From Mesorhizobium sp. L-8-3 (GTDB taxonomy: Bacteria > Pseudomonadota > Alphaproteobacteria > Rhizobiales > Rhizobiaceae): a stretch of DNA of 64,000 bases. The DNA lies in assembly GCF_016756615.1 (NCBI RefSeq), contig NZ_AP023262.1, positions 5,457,501 to 5,521,500 of the forward strand, written 5' to 3'. Below, one piece after another: positions 15,832 to 23,627 of the stretch. The stretch's first letter is position 1. Every line of letters starts with the position of its first letter. Position numbers and translations under genes: made by a program. The notes beneath the pieces were generated by a model, which made no database searches, was not told the DNA's origin, and was given only the letters and a program-made list of their open reading frames with translations.

Positions 15832-16695
15832 TCAGGCTGCCGTTTCGCCGGTCGAGCGATAGTCCAGCCCGATGTCGAGGATCGGCGCGCTGTGCGTCAG
15901 CCAGCCGATCGAGATGAGGTCGACGCCCGATGCGGCGACGTCAGGGGCCGTGGCCGGCGTGACACGACCCGAGGCTTCCGTGATCGCGCGGCCGTCGACC
16001 ATTTCGACCGCCTGGCGCAATTCTTCCGGCGTCATGTTGTCGAGCAGAACCGCATCGACACCGACGGCCATCGCTTGATCGAGCTGCGCGAGCGTGTCGA
16101 CTTCGACCTCGATCTTGACCAAATGGCCGACCGATGCCTTCGCCCTTTCGATCGCGGTCCGGACGCCACCGGCAACCGCGATGTGGTTATCCTTGATCAG
16201 AACCGCGTCGTCCAGCCCGAAGCGATGATTGGAGCCGCCGCCGGCACGCACGGCATATTTCTCTACGGCCCTGAGGCCCGGCGTGGTCTTGCGCGTGCAG
16301 ACGATCTTCGCCTTGTATGCCCGGACGGCCGCAACGACCGAGGCTGTCGCGGAGGCGATGCCGCTGAGACGGCACAGGAAGTTCAGTGCCGTACGCTCGG
16401 CGGCCAGCAGCCCGAGCGCCGGGCCAGCCGCTGTCGCGATCGTCTCGCCCTGCGCGACGGCGGCGCCGTCCGGCCGCATTATCCGCAGTGATATCCCGGG
16501 GTCGACAAGACGGAAGGCGAGTATCGCCAGGTCCAGCCCAGCGACGACACCGGGTTGCCGCGCGACGATCGCCATGGTCGCGTTCAGGCCTTCGGGCACG
16601 ATCGCCGCACTTGTTATGTCTCCCATACGGCCGAGGTCCTCCAGCAACGCCGCGCGCACCAGCGGTTCGAGAATGATTTCGGGAAGCGGCGTCAT
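15832..16695 (-). CDS. nadC: Nicotinate-nucleotide pyrophosphorylase (carboxylating), quinolinate phosphoribosyltransferase
   Basis: This 287-residue protein has the length and motifs of NadC: ERTALNFLCRLSGIAS, then CTRKTTPGLR with the PRPP and quinolinate-binding Arg/Lys residues, AGGGSNHRFGL and DDAVLIKDNH. It converts quinolinate plus PRPP to nicotinate mononucleotide, the third step of de novo NAD synthesis. It is the last gene of the leftward nadA-nadB-nadC operon, starting three bases after the nadB stop. The stop codon lies six bases from the end of the catabolic island. No anomalies are seen. Confidence 0.96.
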   Translation of the reverse strand: MTPLPEIILEPLVRAALLEDLGRMGDITSAAIVPEGLNATMAIVARQPGVVAGLDLAILAFRLVDPGISLRIMRPDGAAVAQGETIATAAGPALGLLAAERTALNFLCRLSGIASATASVVAAVRAYKAKIVCTRKTTPGLRAVEKYAVRAGGGSNHRFGLDDAVLIKDNHIAVAGGVRTAIERAKASVGHLVKIEVEVDTLAQLDQAMAVGVDAVLLDNMTPEELRQAVEMVDGRAITEASGRVTPATAPDVAASGVDLISIGWLTHSAPILDIGLDYRSTGETAA

Positions 16696-16698
16696 GCT

Positions 16699-18249
16699 TC
16701 ATGCGCTCCTTGCAAGTATTGCCGTTTTGTCGTGCGACAGCGCGCGTGCCGCCTTGACGGCCGTGTCGAAGTCGAGACGGGTTCGGCGCGGCACCTCGTC
16801 GGTCTGCGGGAAGTCGTCACGCCAATGCGCGCCACGGCTTTCCTCGCGCCTCAGCGCGGCGACGGCGATCATCAGCCCGACCGCCGCCGGATCGCCCGCC
16901 GTGCCTCCGGCCTGGACGAGCCGAAACAAGGCGGCCACTGCATTTTCCAGCCCGCGGCCGTCACGCATCACCCCGAGCGCACTGGACAGGATGGGCCGCA
17001 CCGCCCCCGGATCGGGTGACGGCGAGACCGCGGGGACAGCGGCTGGGCGGCCGACGCGATCGGCTGTCCCCGCCACGTCTTCCGCAACGCGCCGCGCCAT
17101 GACTGCCGCCTCGGACAGCGAGTTGCTGGCAAGCCGGTTGGCCCCGTGAAGGCCGGTGCAGGCGACCTCGCCGCAGGCCCACAAGCCAGGGACCGAGCTT
17201 CGGCCCGAGAGGTCGGTGGCGACGCCCCCCATGTGATAGTGAACGGCCGGGCGGACTGGAACGGGCTGACGAGCCGGATCGAGCCCGGCGTCCTTGCAGA
17301 ATGCATCGATGGCGGGGAAGCGGAGGGCAAACTCGCCGCCCGATAGCCGACGAGCATCGAGGAAGACGCTGTGCCCTGCAGCGAGATGCCCCCAGACGCT
17401 GCGCGCCACGCGGTCGCGGGGCGCCAGCTCGGCCCCGGGCAGATGTTCGAGAAAACGCCGGCCCAGTTCGTCGATCAGCACGGCGCCCTCACCGCGCACC
17501 GCTTCGCTGACCAGCCGCATTGGGCGCGCCGCTCCCGCCAGGGCCGTGGGATGGAACTGGATGAATTCGAGGTCGACGAACTCGGCGCCGGCGCGCGCCG
17601 CCAGAGCGAGGCCCTGCCCCCAGTTGCCGAGCGGATTGGTGGTGTCGAGAAAAAGGCCGCCGGTACCACCCGTCGCCAGCACGACGCGACGGGTCGCGAA
17701 CGCCGAGAGGCCATCTCGACGGGCGACGAGCAGGCCCGCGACGGTACCTTCGTCGACGATCAGACGGCGCGCCTCGACAGCCTCCAGCACCGTGATCGAC
17801 GGCGTTTGGCGCACGGCGGCGCAGAGAGCGCGCATCACTTCGCGGCCGGTCCCGTCGCCTCCAGCATGGACGATCCGGCGGCGGCCATGCGCTGCCTCGA
17901 GCCCCAGTTGCAGCGCTCCTTCCCCGGCGCGGTCGAAACGCACGCCGAAGCGTGTCAGCGACGCGATCGCGGCCGGGGCTTCATCGACGATCCCGCGGGC
18001 GGCTTCCACGTCGCAGAGCCCGTCGCCTGCGGCCAGCGTGTCGGCCAGATGCTGCGCGGGATCGTCGTCCTCGCCGAGGCTGGCGGCAAGGCCGCCCTGC
18101 GCCAGCGTACTGGAAGTTCCGTCGCCGAGCGGCAACCTCGACAGGAGCACGACCGGCTCCGGAGCAAGATGCAGCGCCGTCATCAGCCCGGCGATACCGC
18201 CGCCGACGATGATCGGGCGCCCGTCGAAATCGTGCCGGACGGCGCTCAT
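16699..18249 (-). CDS. nadB: L-aspartate oxidase
   Basis: This 516-residue flavoenzyme oxidises L-aspartate to iminoaspartate, the substrate of NadA. The FAD-binding GGGIAG is at 16-21, SSTLAQGGLAASLGEDDDP follows, and the substrate/flavin region VRPAVHYHMGGVATDLSGR and GLHGANRLASNSLSEA is intact. The ATG at 18249 overlaps the nadA stop (shared ATGA, 18246-18249); a longer open frame runs into nadA and is rejected. The C-terminal helical domain is shorter than in E. coli NadB, as is common in alphaproteobacteria. It is co-transcribed with nadA and nadC. Confidence 0.96.
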   Translation of the reverse strand: MSAVRHDFDGRPIIVGGGIAGLMTALHLAPEPVVLLSRLPLGDGTSSTLAQGGLAASLGEDDDPAQHLADTLAAGDGLCDVEAARGIVDEAPAAIASLTRFGVRFDRAGEGALQLGLEAAHGRRRIVHAGGDGTGREVMRALCAAVRQTPSITVLEAVEARRLIVDEGTVAGLLVARRDGLSAFATRRVVLATGGTGGLFLDTTNPLGNWGQGLALAARAGAEFVDLEFIQFHPTALAGAARPMRLVSEAVRGEGAVLIDELGRRFLEHLPGAELAPRDRVARSVWGHLAAGHSVFLDARRLSGGEFALRFPAIDAFCKDAGLDPARQPVPVRPAVHYHMGGVATDLSGRSSVPGLWACGEVACTGLHGANRLASNSLSEAAVMARRVAEDVAGTADRVGRPAAVPAVSPSPDPGAVRPILSSALGVMRDGRGLENAVAALFRLVQAGGTAGDPAAVGLMIAVAALRREESRGAHWRDDFPQTDEVPRRTRLDFDTAVKAARALSHDKTAILARSA

Positions 18250-19220
18250 ACCGCCAGCATCCGTTCGACGGCGAGGCGCGCGCGGGCGGCGACATCGGGA
18301 TCGATGGTCACGACATGCCGATTGTGCTCCAGCGCCGAACGGATGTTGGAGAGCGTGATGCGCTTCATGTGGGGGCAGAGATTGCACGGCCGGACGAAGT
18401 CGACATCAGGGTGGGCAACAGCGACGTTGTCGCTCATCGAGCATTCCGTCATCAGCACCACGCGGCCCGGCCGGTGCCGCCCGACATAGTCGGACATGGC
18501 GGCTGTGGAGCCCGCGAAGTCGGCCTCGGCGACCACTTCGGGCGGGCATTCCGGATGGGCCAGGACGACGACGCCGGGATGCGCTTCGCGCAACTCCCTG
18601 ATATCGGCCGGGGTGAAGCGCTCATGCACCTCGCAGTGACCTTTCCAGGCGACAATCTCGACCGCGGTCTGGGCAGCAACGTTCCTGGCCAGATACTCGT
18701 CGGGGATCATGATGACACGCGGCACGCCGAGTGATTCCACCACCGCCAGCGCATTGCCCGACGTGCAGCAGATGTCCGACTCGGCTTTTACCGCGGCCGA
18801 GGTGTTGACATAGGTGATCACAGGCAAGCCCGGATAGCGGTTGCGCATGAGGCGCACGTCCTCGGCCGTGATCGAATCGGCGAGCGAACAGCCCGCTCCC
18901 AGATCCGGGATCAGCACGATCTTGTCCGGGTTGAGCAGCTTTGCGGTCTCGGCCATGAAGTGCACCCCCGCCAGGACGATGACATCGGCGTCGACCGTCA
19001 TGGCCTTGCGGGCCAGCGCGAGGCTGTCGCCGACGATGTCGGCCACACAGTGGAAAATCTCCGGCGTCTGGTAATTGTGCGCCAGGATCACGGCGTTGCG
19101 CTCACGCTTCAGCGCAAGGATGGCCTCGATGTCGTCCTCGAAGACCGGCCATTCGACCGGCGGAATGACACGGCGCACGCGTTCATACAGCGCGGCGGCG
19201 CTGGAATGTGAGACGGACAT
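18246..19220 (-). CDS. nadA: Quinolinate synthase
   Basis: This 324-residue protein condenses iminoaspartate with dihydroxyacetone phosphate. The three [4Fe-4S] cluster ligands are visible as Cys111 (LGAGCSLAD), Cys196 (WKGHCEVHE) and Cys282 (CNLCPHMKR). Other family marks are AHNYQTPEIF (47-56) and GVHFMAETAKLL (85-96). It is the first gene of the leftward nadABC operon. The leader just upstream carries two copies of a 20-base palindromic motif that probably bind the NadQ regulator encoded next upstream, so the operon is expected to respond to NAD status. Confidence 0.97.
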   Translation of the reverse strand: MSVSHSSAAALYERVRRVIPPVEWPVFEDDIEAILALKRERNAVILAHNYQTPEIFHCVADIVGDSLALARKAMTVDADVIVLAGVHFMAETAKLLNPDKIVLIPDLGAGCSLADSITAEDVRLMRNRYPGLPVITYVNTSAAVKAESDICCTSGNALAVVESLGVPRVIMIPDEYLARNVAAQTAVEIVAWKGHCEVHERFTPADIRELREAHPGVVVLAHPECPPEVVAEADFAGSTAAMSDYVGRHRPGRVVLMTECSMSDNVAVAHPDVDFVRPCNLCPHMKRITLSNIRSALEHNRHVVTIDPDVAARARLAVERMLAV

Positions 19221-19233
19221 GGCAACTCCCTAT

Positions 19234-19253
19234 TATGCTCGGCACGAGTATAA
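19234..19253. promoter_or_regulatory. Candidate NadQ operator, copy A (nadA leader)
   Basis: The motif TATGCTCGGCACGAGTATAA sits inside a longer palindrome (19230-19256, outer arms CTATTAT/ATAATAG, inner CTCG/CGAG, 11 of 13 arm positions paired). It lies 14 bases upstream of the nadA start. The consensus shared with copy B is TATGCT, a variable centre, then GAGYATAA. Confidence 0.65.
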
Positions 19254-19261
19254 TAGGGGCA

Positions 19262-19281
19262 TATGCTTACTATGAGCATAA
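19262..19281. promoter_or_regulatory. Candidate NadQ operator, copy B (nadA leader)
   Basis: TATGCTTACTATGAGCATAA has perfect 6-base arms (TATGCT/AGCATA). It is 28 bases from copy A, close to three helical turns, so two dimers could bind on one face. A TTGACA box on the minus strand (19286-19291) abuts it and may be the nadA -35, although no good -10 is seen at the right distance. Confidence 0.62.
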
Positions 19282-19318
19282 GGCTTGTCAAGAAGCATTT
19301 GTCAGGAACGTCACTTTG

Positions 19319-20278
19319 TCAGGGGCGCGACTGGGGCAGCTTGGTCCCGGCCATGGAGCGTTCAGCCAGCACAGCATGGCGAAAACGGAACAGTTTCGCG
19401 GGTCGTCCGCCGGTGTCGGTCGCGGTCTCGCCGGTCTCCTCGACGAGTTCCTGCTGTTCGATCAGGCGGCGGAAGTTCTGCTTGTGCACCAGCCGTCCGG
19501 CCAGCGCTTCGACGGCGCGCTGCAACTGAAGCAGCGTGAAGACGGGGGGCATCAGCTCGAACACCACCGGACGGTATTTGATCTTGGTGCGCAGACGCGC
19601 GATCCCGGTCGCAAGGATGCGGCGATGGTCGGCGACCATTGCCCGGCCGGGCAGGTTTTCTTCGGTCTCTCGGCCGCGCGTGCCCTCCTCCACCAGGCCG
19701 GCCTCATAGAGCAGTTCGTAACGTTGCAGCGTCAGTTCCTCGTTCCAGCCGCGCTCGTCGAAGCCGAAGGCGATCGCAGCCCGCTGCCAGCGGTCGTGGC
19801 GCATCTCGGCATCGCCGCCCTGCTCGGCCCAGGCGCGCAATCGGGGCGCCAGAATGTCGGCGAGCACCGCCGGCACGCCACCGCGGTGATCTTCCCATGG
19901 AAAATATTCGTACCAGCTCCGCCACCTCCGCCGCGCCGAGCCCTCGGTGCCTTCCTCACGCGTCAGACCGAGATAGCTGATCGAGATCACGCGCTGCGCA
20001 TCGCCGGCTCGGTCACGGTCGGCGAATGTATAGAGCTGCTCGATGTAGCCCAGCGGATGGCCCGTCTGGCGCTCGACCCACGCCCGCAAGCCCGATTGCA
20101 GGGAGCGATGGCCGAGTTCAAAGGGACCGGACGGCAAGGCATGCGCCTTGTCGATGGTGAGGGCGCACGGCTCGCCGTCGGTGACGGCGACAAGCACGGC
20201 GATCAGGTCCACCTTCACGTCGTGAGACTGGTCGGAACCGCGGTTCCGCTCGGTCGGGCTGGAGGTGTCGTGCTGCAT
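19319..20278 (-). CDS. nadQ: NadQ-type transcriptional regulator of NAD synthesis (Nudix-related fold plus winged helix)
   Basis: This protein of about 319 residues has an N-terminal Nudix-like domain without a full hydrolase box (KVDLIAVLVAVTDGEPCALTI, SGPFELGHRSLQSGLRAWVE, HPLGYIEQLYTFADRDR) and a C-terminal winged-helix part (FTLLQLQRAVEALAGRLVHK, NFRRLIEQQELVEETGE). This matches the alphaproteobacterial NadQ group (COG4111), which controls nadABC. It lies directly upstream of nadA on the same strand, with two shared palindromes between. The start is uncertain: ATG at 20278 or 20296, neither with a clear ribosome site. Confidence 0.85.
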   Translation of the reverse strand: MQHDTSSPTERNRGSDQSHDVKVDLIAVLVAVTDGEPCALTIDKAHALPSGPFELGHRSLQSGLRAWVERQTGHPLGYIEQLYTFADRDRAGDAQRVISISYLGLTREEGTEGSARRRWRSWYEYFPWEDHRGGVPAVLADILAPRLRAWAEQGGDAEMRHDRWQRAAIAFGFDERGWNEELTLQRYELLYEAGLVEEGTRGRETEENLPGRAMVADHRRILATGIARLRTKIKYRPVVFELMPPVFTLLQLQRAVEALAGRLVHKQNFRRLIEQQELVEETGETATDTGGRPAKLFRFRHAVLAERSMAGTKLPQSRP

Positions 20279-20433
20279 TGCGTTGCGAAGTCTCATCAGT
20301 GGTTGCGCCGAACCGTGGACTTCCGCCGGGCTATCGTCAACGCCTCGGGGCCACCCCGAACAATTTGCTCTTCGCAACTGCACAAAATTGTGCCAAACGC
20401 CCCGCGGGGGATGACGCATGGGAAGGAGGCGCC

Positions 20434-21279
20434 ATGAGCGCGAGCAATGAAGCGAGAGCTGTCACCCCACCCGAAGTCTTGGCCCGCAAAGGCAAACAGC
20501 CGCTGGTCTGCCTGACCGCCTATACGACGCCGATGGCGCGTCTTGTGGACCCTCATTGCGACATCGTGCTCGTCGGCGACAGTGTCGGCATGGTGTTGCA
20601 CGGTCTGCCCTCCACGCTCGGCGTCACGCTCGACATGATGATCCTGCACGGCAAGGCTGTGCGCCGCGGCGTCGATCAGGCATTGATGGTCGTCGACATG
20701 CCTTTCGGCGCCTATGAGGAGAGTCCTGAACAGGCCTTTCGCAACGCAGCACGATTGATGGCCGAGACCGACTGCGCCGCGGTCAAGATCGAAGGCGGCG
20801 AGACCATGGCCGGGACGATTCGGTTCCTCACGCGGCGGGGCATCCCGGTCATGGCCCATATCGGACTGACGCCGCAGGCGGTCAATGCTTTCGGCGGCTA
20901 CAAGGTGCAGGGGCGTGGCGGCGACGCCGACCGGATCACGCGCGATGCCATGGCCGTCGCCGATGCGGGCGCATTCTCGGTCGTTCTGGAGAAGGTGCCC
21001 GAGGCTCTCGCCCGCGCGCTCACCGCGAGAATTGCTATTCCCACCATAGGGATCGGCGCCTCTCCGGCCTGCGATGGCCAGATCCTCGTCATCGATGACA
21101 TGCTTGGCATGTTCACCGCTTTCCGTCCGAAATTCGTCAGGCGCTATGCCGAACTCGGCCGGCAAGCCGAGACCGCGATCGCCACCTATGCCGACGATGT
21201 GCGCCAGCGCCGCTTTCCGGCGGCCGAGCACGTCTTCGGCGATACGCCTGAGAGCCGCAAGCAGGGAGAAAGCGCATGA
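20434..21279 (+). CDS. panB: 3-methyl-2-oxobutanoate hydroxymethyltransferase
   Basis: This 281-residue TIM-barrel enzyme makes ketopantoate from alpha-ketoisovalerate and methylene-tetrahydrofolate, the first step of pantothenate synthesis. Family signatures are LTAYTTPMARLVD, VLVGDSVGMVLHG (with the metal-binding Asp) and IGIGASPACDGQILVIDD. The ATG at 20434 has GGAAGGAGG upstream. It is divergent from nadQ, with 155 bases between the starts, and its stop overlaps the panC start (ATGA, 21276-21279), giving a panBC operon. The length is normal (about 260-280). Confidence 0.96.
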   Translation: MSASNEARAVTPPEVLARKGKQPLVCLTAYTTPMARLVDPHCDIVLVGDSVGMVLHGLPSTLGVTLDMMILHGKAVRRGVDQALMVVDMPFGAYEESPEQAFRNAARLMAETDCAAVKIEGGETMAGTIRFLTRRGIPVMAHIGLTPQAVNAFGGYKVQGRGGDADRITRDAMAVADAGAFSVVLEKVPEALARALTARIAIPTIGIGASPACDGQILVIDDMLGMFTAFRPKFVRRYAELGRQAETAIATYADDVRQRRFPAAEHVFGDTPESRKQGESA

Positions 21280-22193
21280 GCGTAGCCATCGTCAGGACCG
21301 TCGCCGAACTGCGTGAAAGGGTCGCCGAATGGCGACGCGGCGGCGCCCGTGTCGCGGTGGTGCCCACCATGGGGGCCTTGCATGAAGGGCATCTGAGCCT
21401 GGTCCGCGCTGCTCTCGCCCGCGCCGAGCGGGTGGTGGTCACGCTGTTCGTGAACCCGAAGCAGTTCAACAGCGCCGCCGACCTCGCCGCCTATCCGCGC
21501 ACGGAAAATGAAGATGCGGCCAAGCTCGCGGCGGTCGGCGCTCACCTGCTCTATGCTCCCGACGGCAGCGAGATGTATCCTGAGGGGTTCGCCACGACCG
21601 TTTCGGTGACCGGCGTCAGCCAAGGGCTGTGCGGTGCGTTCCGGCCCGGCCATTTCGACGGCGTGGCGACCGTGGTGGCCAAGCTCTTTCTGCAGAGCGG
21701 CGCCGACATCGCACTGTTCGGAGAGAAGGATTTTCAGCAGCTTCACGTTGTCCGCCGTATGGCGCGCGACCTGGATATCCCCATCTCGATCATCGGCTGT
21801 CCGACCGTTCGCGAAGCCGACGGGCTCGCTCTCTCTTCGCGCAATGTCCGGCTCTCGCCGGCAGAGCGGCGGGTGGCGCCGCGGCTGGCGGCGATCCTGT
21901 TCGAGGCGGCCGAGCGCATGGCCGCCGGCGCGCCCGTCGACAGTGTGCTGTCCGAGGCGCAGGACGCGATCATGACAGCCGGTTACGAGAAGGTCGAATA
22001 TCTCGAACTGCGCGGGGAAGAGGATCTGAAGCCCATGCGACGCCTCGACCGGCCCGCGCGGCTGATCGTGGCGGCCTGGCTCGGCCAGACGCGGCTGATC
22101 GACAATGTCGTGGTCACGCCCGCGCGCATTGGGCGAGGATTGAGCGTTCAGGCGGCGATGGGCGCGGACGCCACGGCCTCGGCCACGTCATAG
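21276..22193 (+). CDS. panC: Pantothenate synthetase (pantoate--beta-alanine ligase)
   Basis: This 305-residue protein joins pantoate and beta-alanine with ATP. It shows PTMGALHEGHLSLV (HxGH nucleotide motif, 30-43), FVNPKQFN, FRPGHFDGVATVV, FGEKDFQQL and the C-terminal LALSSRNVRLSP segment. It is about 20 residues longer than E. coli PanC through a C-terminal tail. It is coupled to panB by an ATGA overlap. Its last 46 bases overlap the 3' end of the convergent Dabb gene, so the tail sequence is constrained on both strands. Confidence 0.96.
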   Translation: MSVAIVRTVAELRERVAEWRRGGARVAVVPTMGALHEGHLSLVRAALARAERVVVTLFVNPKQFNSAADLAAYPRTENEDAAKLAAVGAHLLYAPDGSEMYPEGFATTVSVTGVSQGLCGAFRPGHFDGVATVVAKLFLQSGADIALFGEKDFQQLHVVRRMARDLDIPISIIGCPTVREADGLALSSRNVRLSPAERRVAPRLAAILFEAAERMAAGAPVDSVLSEAQDAIMTAGYEKVEYLELRGEEDLKPMRRLDRPARLIVAAWLGQTRLIDNVVVTPARIGRGLSVQAAMGADATASATS

Positions 22194-22465
22194 TCGGCAG
22201 CGAACCGCATTTCGCGCAAGGGACGCACACGCCTGATGGATTCGGCGTAGACCTCGTGAGCCTTGTAGGCGGCCAGCGCCTCGGGGCTTTCGAACTCGCC
22301 ATAGACCACGACGTCGATCTCCTTGCTGATGGGATCGCTCTTGCGGTTGAATGACACTTCCAGCCGAAGCGCATGCGGGATGGTGGTCAGGATTGCGAGC
22401 CCGTCCCTGATGCTCGCGGCGTCGCATTCGTCCTTGGCGCTGAACAGCACGATATGGCGGATCAT
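22148..22465 (-). CDS. Dabb (stress-responsive alpha/beta-barrel) domain protein
   Basis: This 105-residue protein begins IRHIVLFSAKDECDAASIRD, the typical first strand and helix of the dimeric alpha/beta-barrel 'Dabb' family, and continues with EIDVVVYGEFESPEALAAYKAHEVYAE (here seen around residues 53-79). Bacterial members are cytosolic; most have no proven reaction, while some plant relatives act as cyclases. The start is placed at the ATG whose product begins directly with the first strand. It is convergent with panC, overlapping it by 46 bases, and has no operon partner. Function is not known. Confidence 0.85.
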   Translation of the reverse strand: MIRHIVLFSAKDECDAASIRDGLAILTTIPHALRLEVSFNRKSDPISKEIDVVVYGEFESPEALAAYKAHEVYAESIRRVRPLREMRFAADYDVAEAVASAPIAA

Positions 22466-22602
22466 GGGATACCCCGATGTGAAGCCGATGCCGGGACGCA
22501 TATCAGGTCGGCAGACTCATGCAATGCGGCAAGCTGGCTTATCGTGATGGCCTCAATCGCCAGCGCGGTCGCGCGCTCCGATGTCGTTCTCGGTAGTCGC
22601 CT

Positions 22603-23499
22603 TCACGCCGGCATGAACAATGCGCGATTGCGCTCGACCTGCTCGCCGATGAAGGTCGCGGCGGCGCGGATGCGCGCCGTGTCCTTGAGATCGGCATGCA
22701 TGATCAGCCAGAAAGTCCGGGTGATCGTGATGCGGTCGGCGAGCACCGGCGCCAGTTCCGGCTCGGTGGCGGCCATGAAATCGGGAATGACGCAGACGCC
22801 GGTTCCCGCGAGCGCCGCCCGCATCTGGGCGATCAGGTTCGAGCTGGTCAGCCGCACCTTCAGGTCGGCCGGAACCTGCGGCAGATAGTCGAGCTCGGGC
22901 GTGAAGATGAGATCGGGTATGTAGCCGATCATCAGATGGTCGGCGAGATCGTCCGGCGTTTCGATCGGACTGTGCTCGGCCAGATAGGCGCGCGATGCAT
23001 AAAGATGCAGGTGATAATCGGTGAGCTTGCGCGCCACCAGCCGGCCCTCCGTCGGCCGGGTCAGGCCGATGGCGATGTCGGCCTCACGCTTCGAGAGGCT
23101 GAAGATCCGCGGCATGGCGATGAGCTGCACGTCGAGTTCCGGATAACGCCGGCAAAGCTCGCCGATCCTCGGCGCGAGGAAAAACGAGCCGAAACCATCA
23201 GGTGCACCGATGCGGACCGCGCCGCTCAGCGCCAGGTCGGAGCCGGCGATGTCGTTCTGGATCCTGGCAGCGACATTCTCCATCTGCTCGACATGGGCGA
23301 GCAGGCTTTCGCCTGCCGGCGTCAGCACGGAGCCCCTCGGCGAGCGCTCGAAAAGCCTGGCCGACAGCGCCTGCTCTAGCGCGGCGATGCGGCGGCTGAC
23401 CGTCGCGTGGTCGGTCGCGAGTTGGGCGGCAGCCGCGGTCAGCCGCCCCGTTCGGGCGACCGCCAGGAAGAAACGAAGGTGGGACCAGTCGAAACTCAT
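22603..23499 (-). CDS. LysR-family transcriptional regulator
   Basis: This 298-residue protein has the N-terminal LysR helix-turn-helix (WSHLRFFLAVARTGRLTAAA through VSRRIAALEQALSARLFER, about residues 4-55) and a periplasmic-binding-like effector domain from about residue 90. The W-L-x-F-L start resembles the subgroup often called 'D-aminoacid/glycine-cleavage-like' regulators, but no target can be assigned. It stands alone between the Dabb gene and the RTX gene, all leftward, and has no divergent partner, which is unusual for LysR regulators. The ATG at 23499 is preferred over one seven codons upstream because it gives the usual short leader. Confidence 0.9.
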   Translation of the reverse strand: MSFDWSHLRFFLAVARTGRLTAAAAQLATDHATVSRRIAALEQALSARLFERSPRGSVLTPAGESLLAHVEQMENVAARIQNDIAGSDLALSGAVRIGAPDGFGSFFLAPRIGELCRRYPELDVQLIAMPRIFSLSKREADIAIGLTRPTEGRLVARKLTDYHLHLYASRAYLAEHSPIETPDDLADHLMIGYIPDLIFTPELDYLPQVPADLKVRLTSSNLIAQMRAALAGTGVCVIPDFMAATEPELAPVLADRITITRTFWLIMHADLKDTARIRAAATFIGEQVERNRALFMPA

Positions 23500-23627
23500 G
23501 AAGCCCGCGTTTTCCTGCACGATGGAGCGGCCAGATGGCCCCTCAATTGTGCAGGAATACGCGCCGCCGCGCGCCGACGCAACTGCGCGCCGCCAGTCGG
23601 CTGCGAGCGGCTTCGGGCGCCCGGAGG

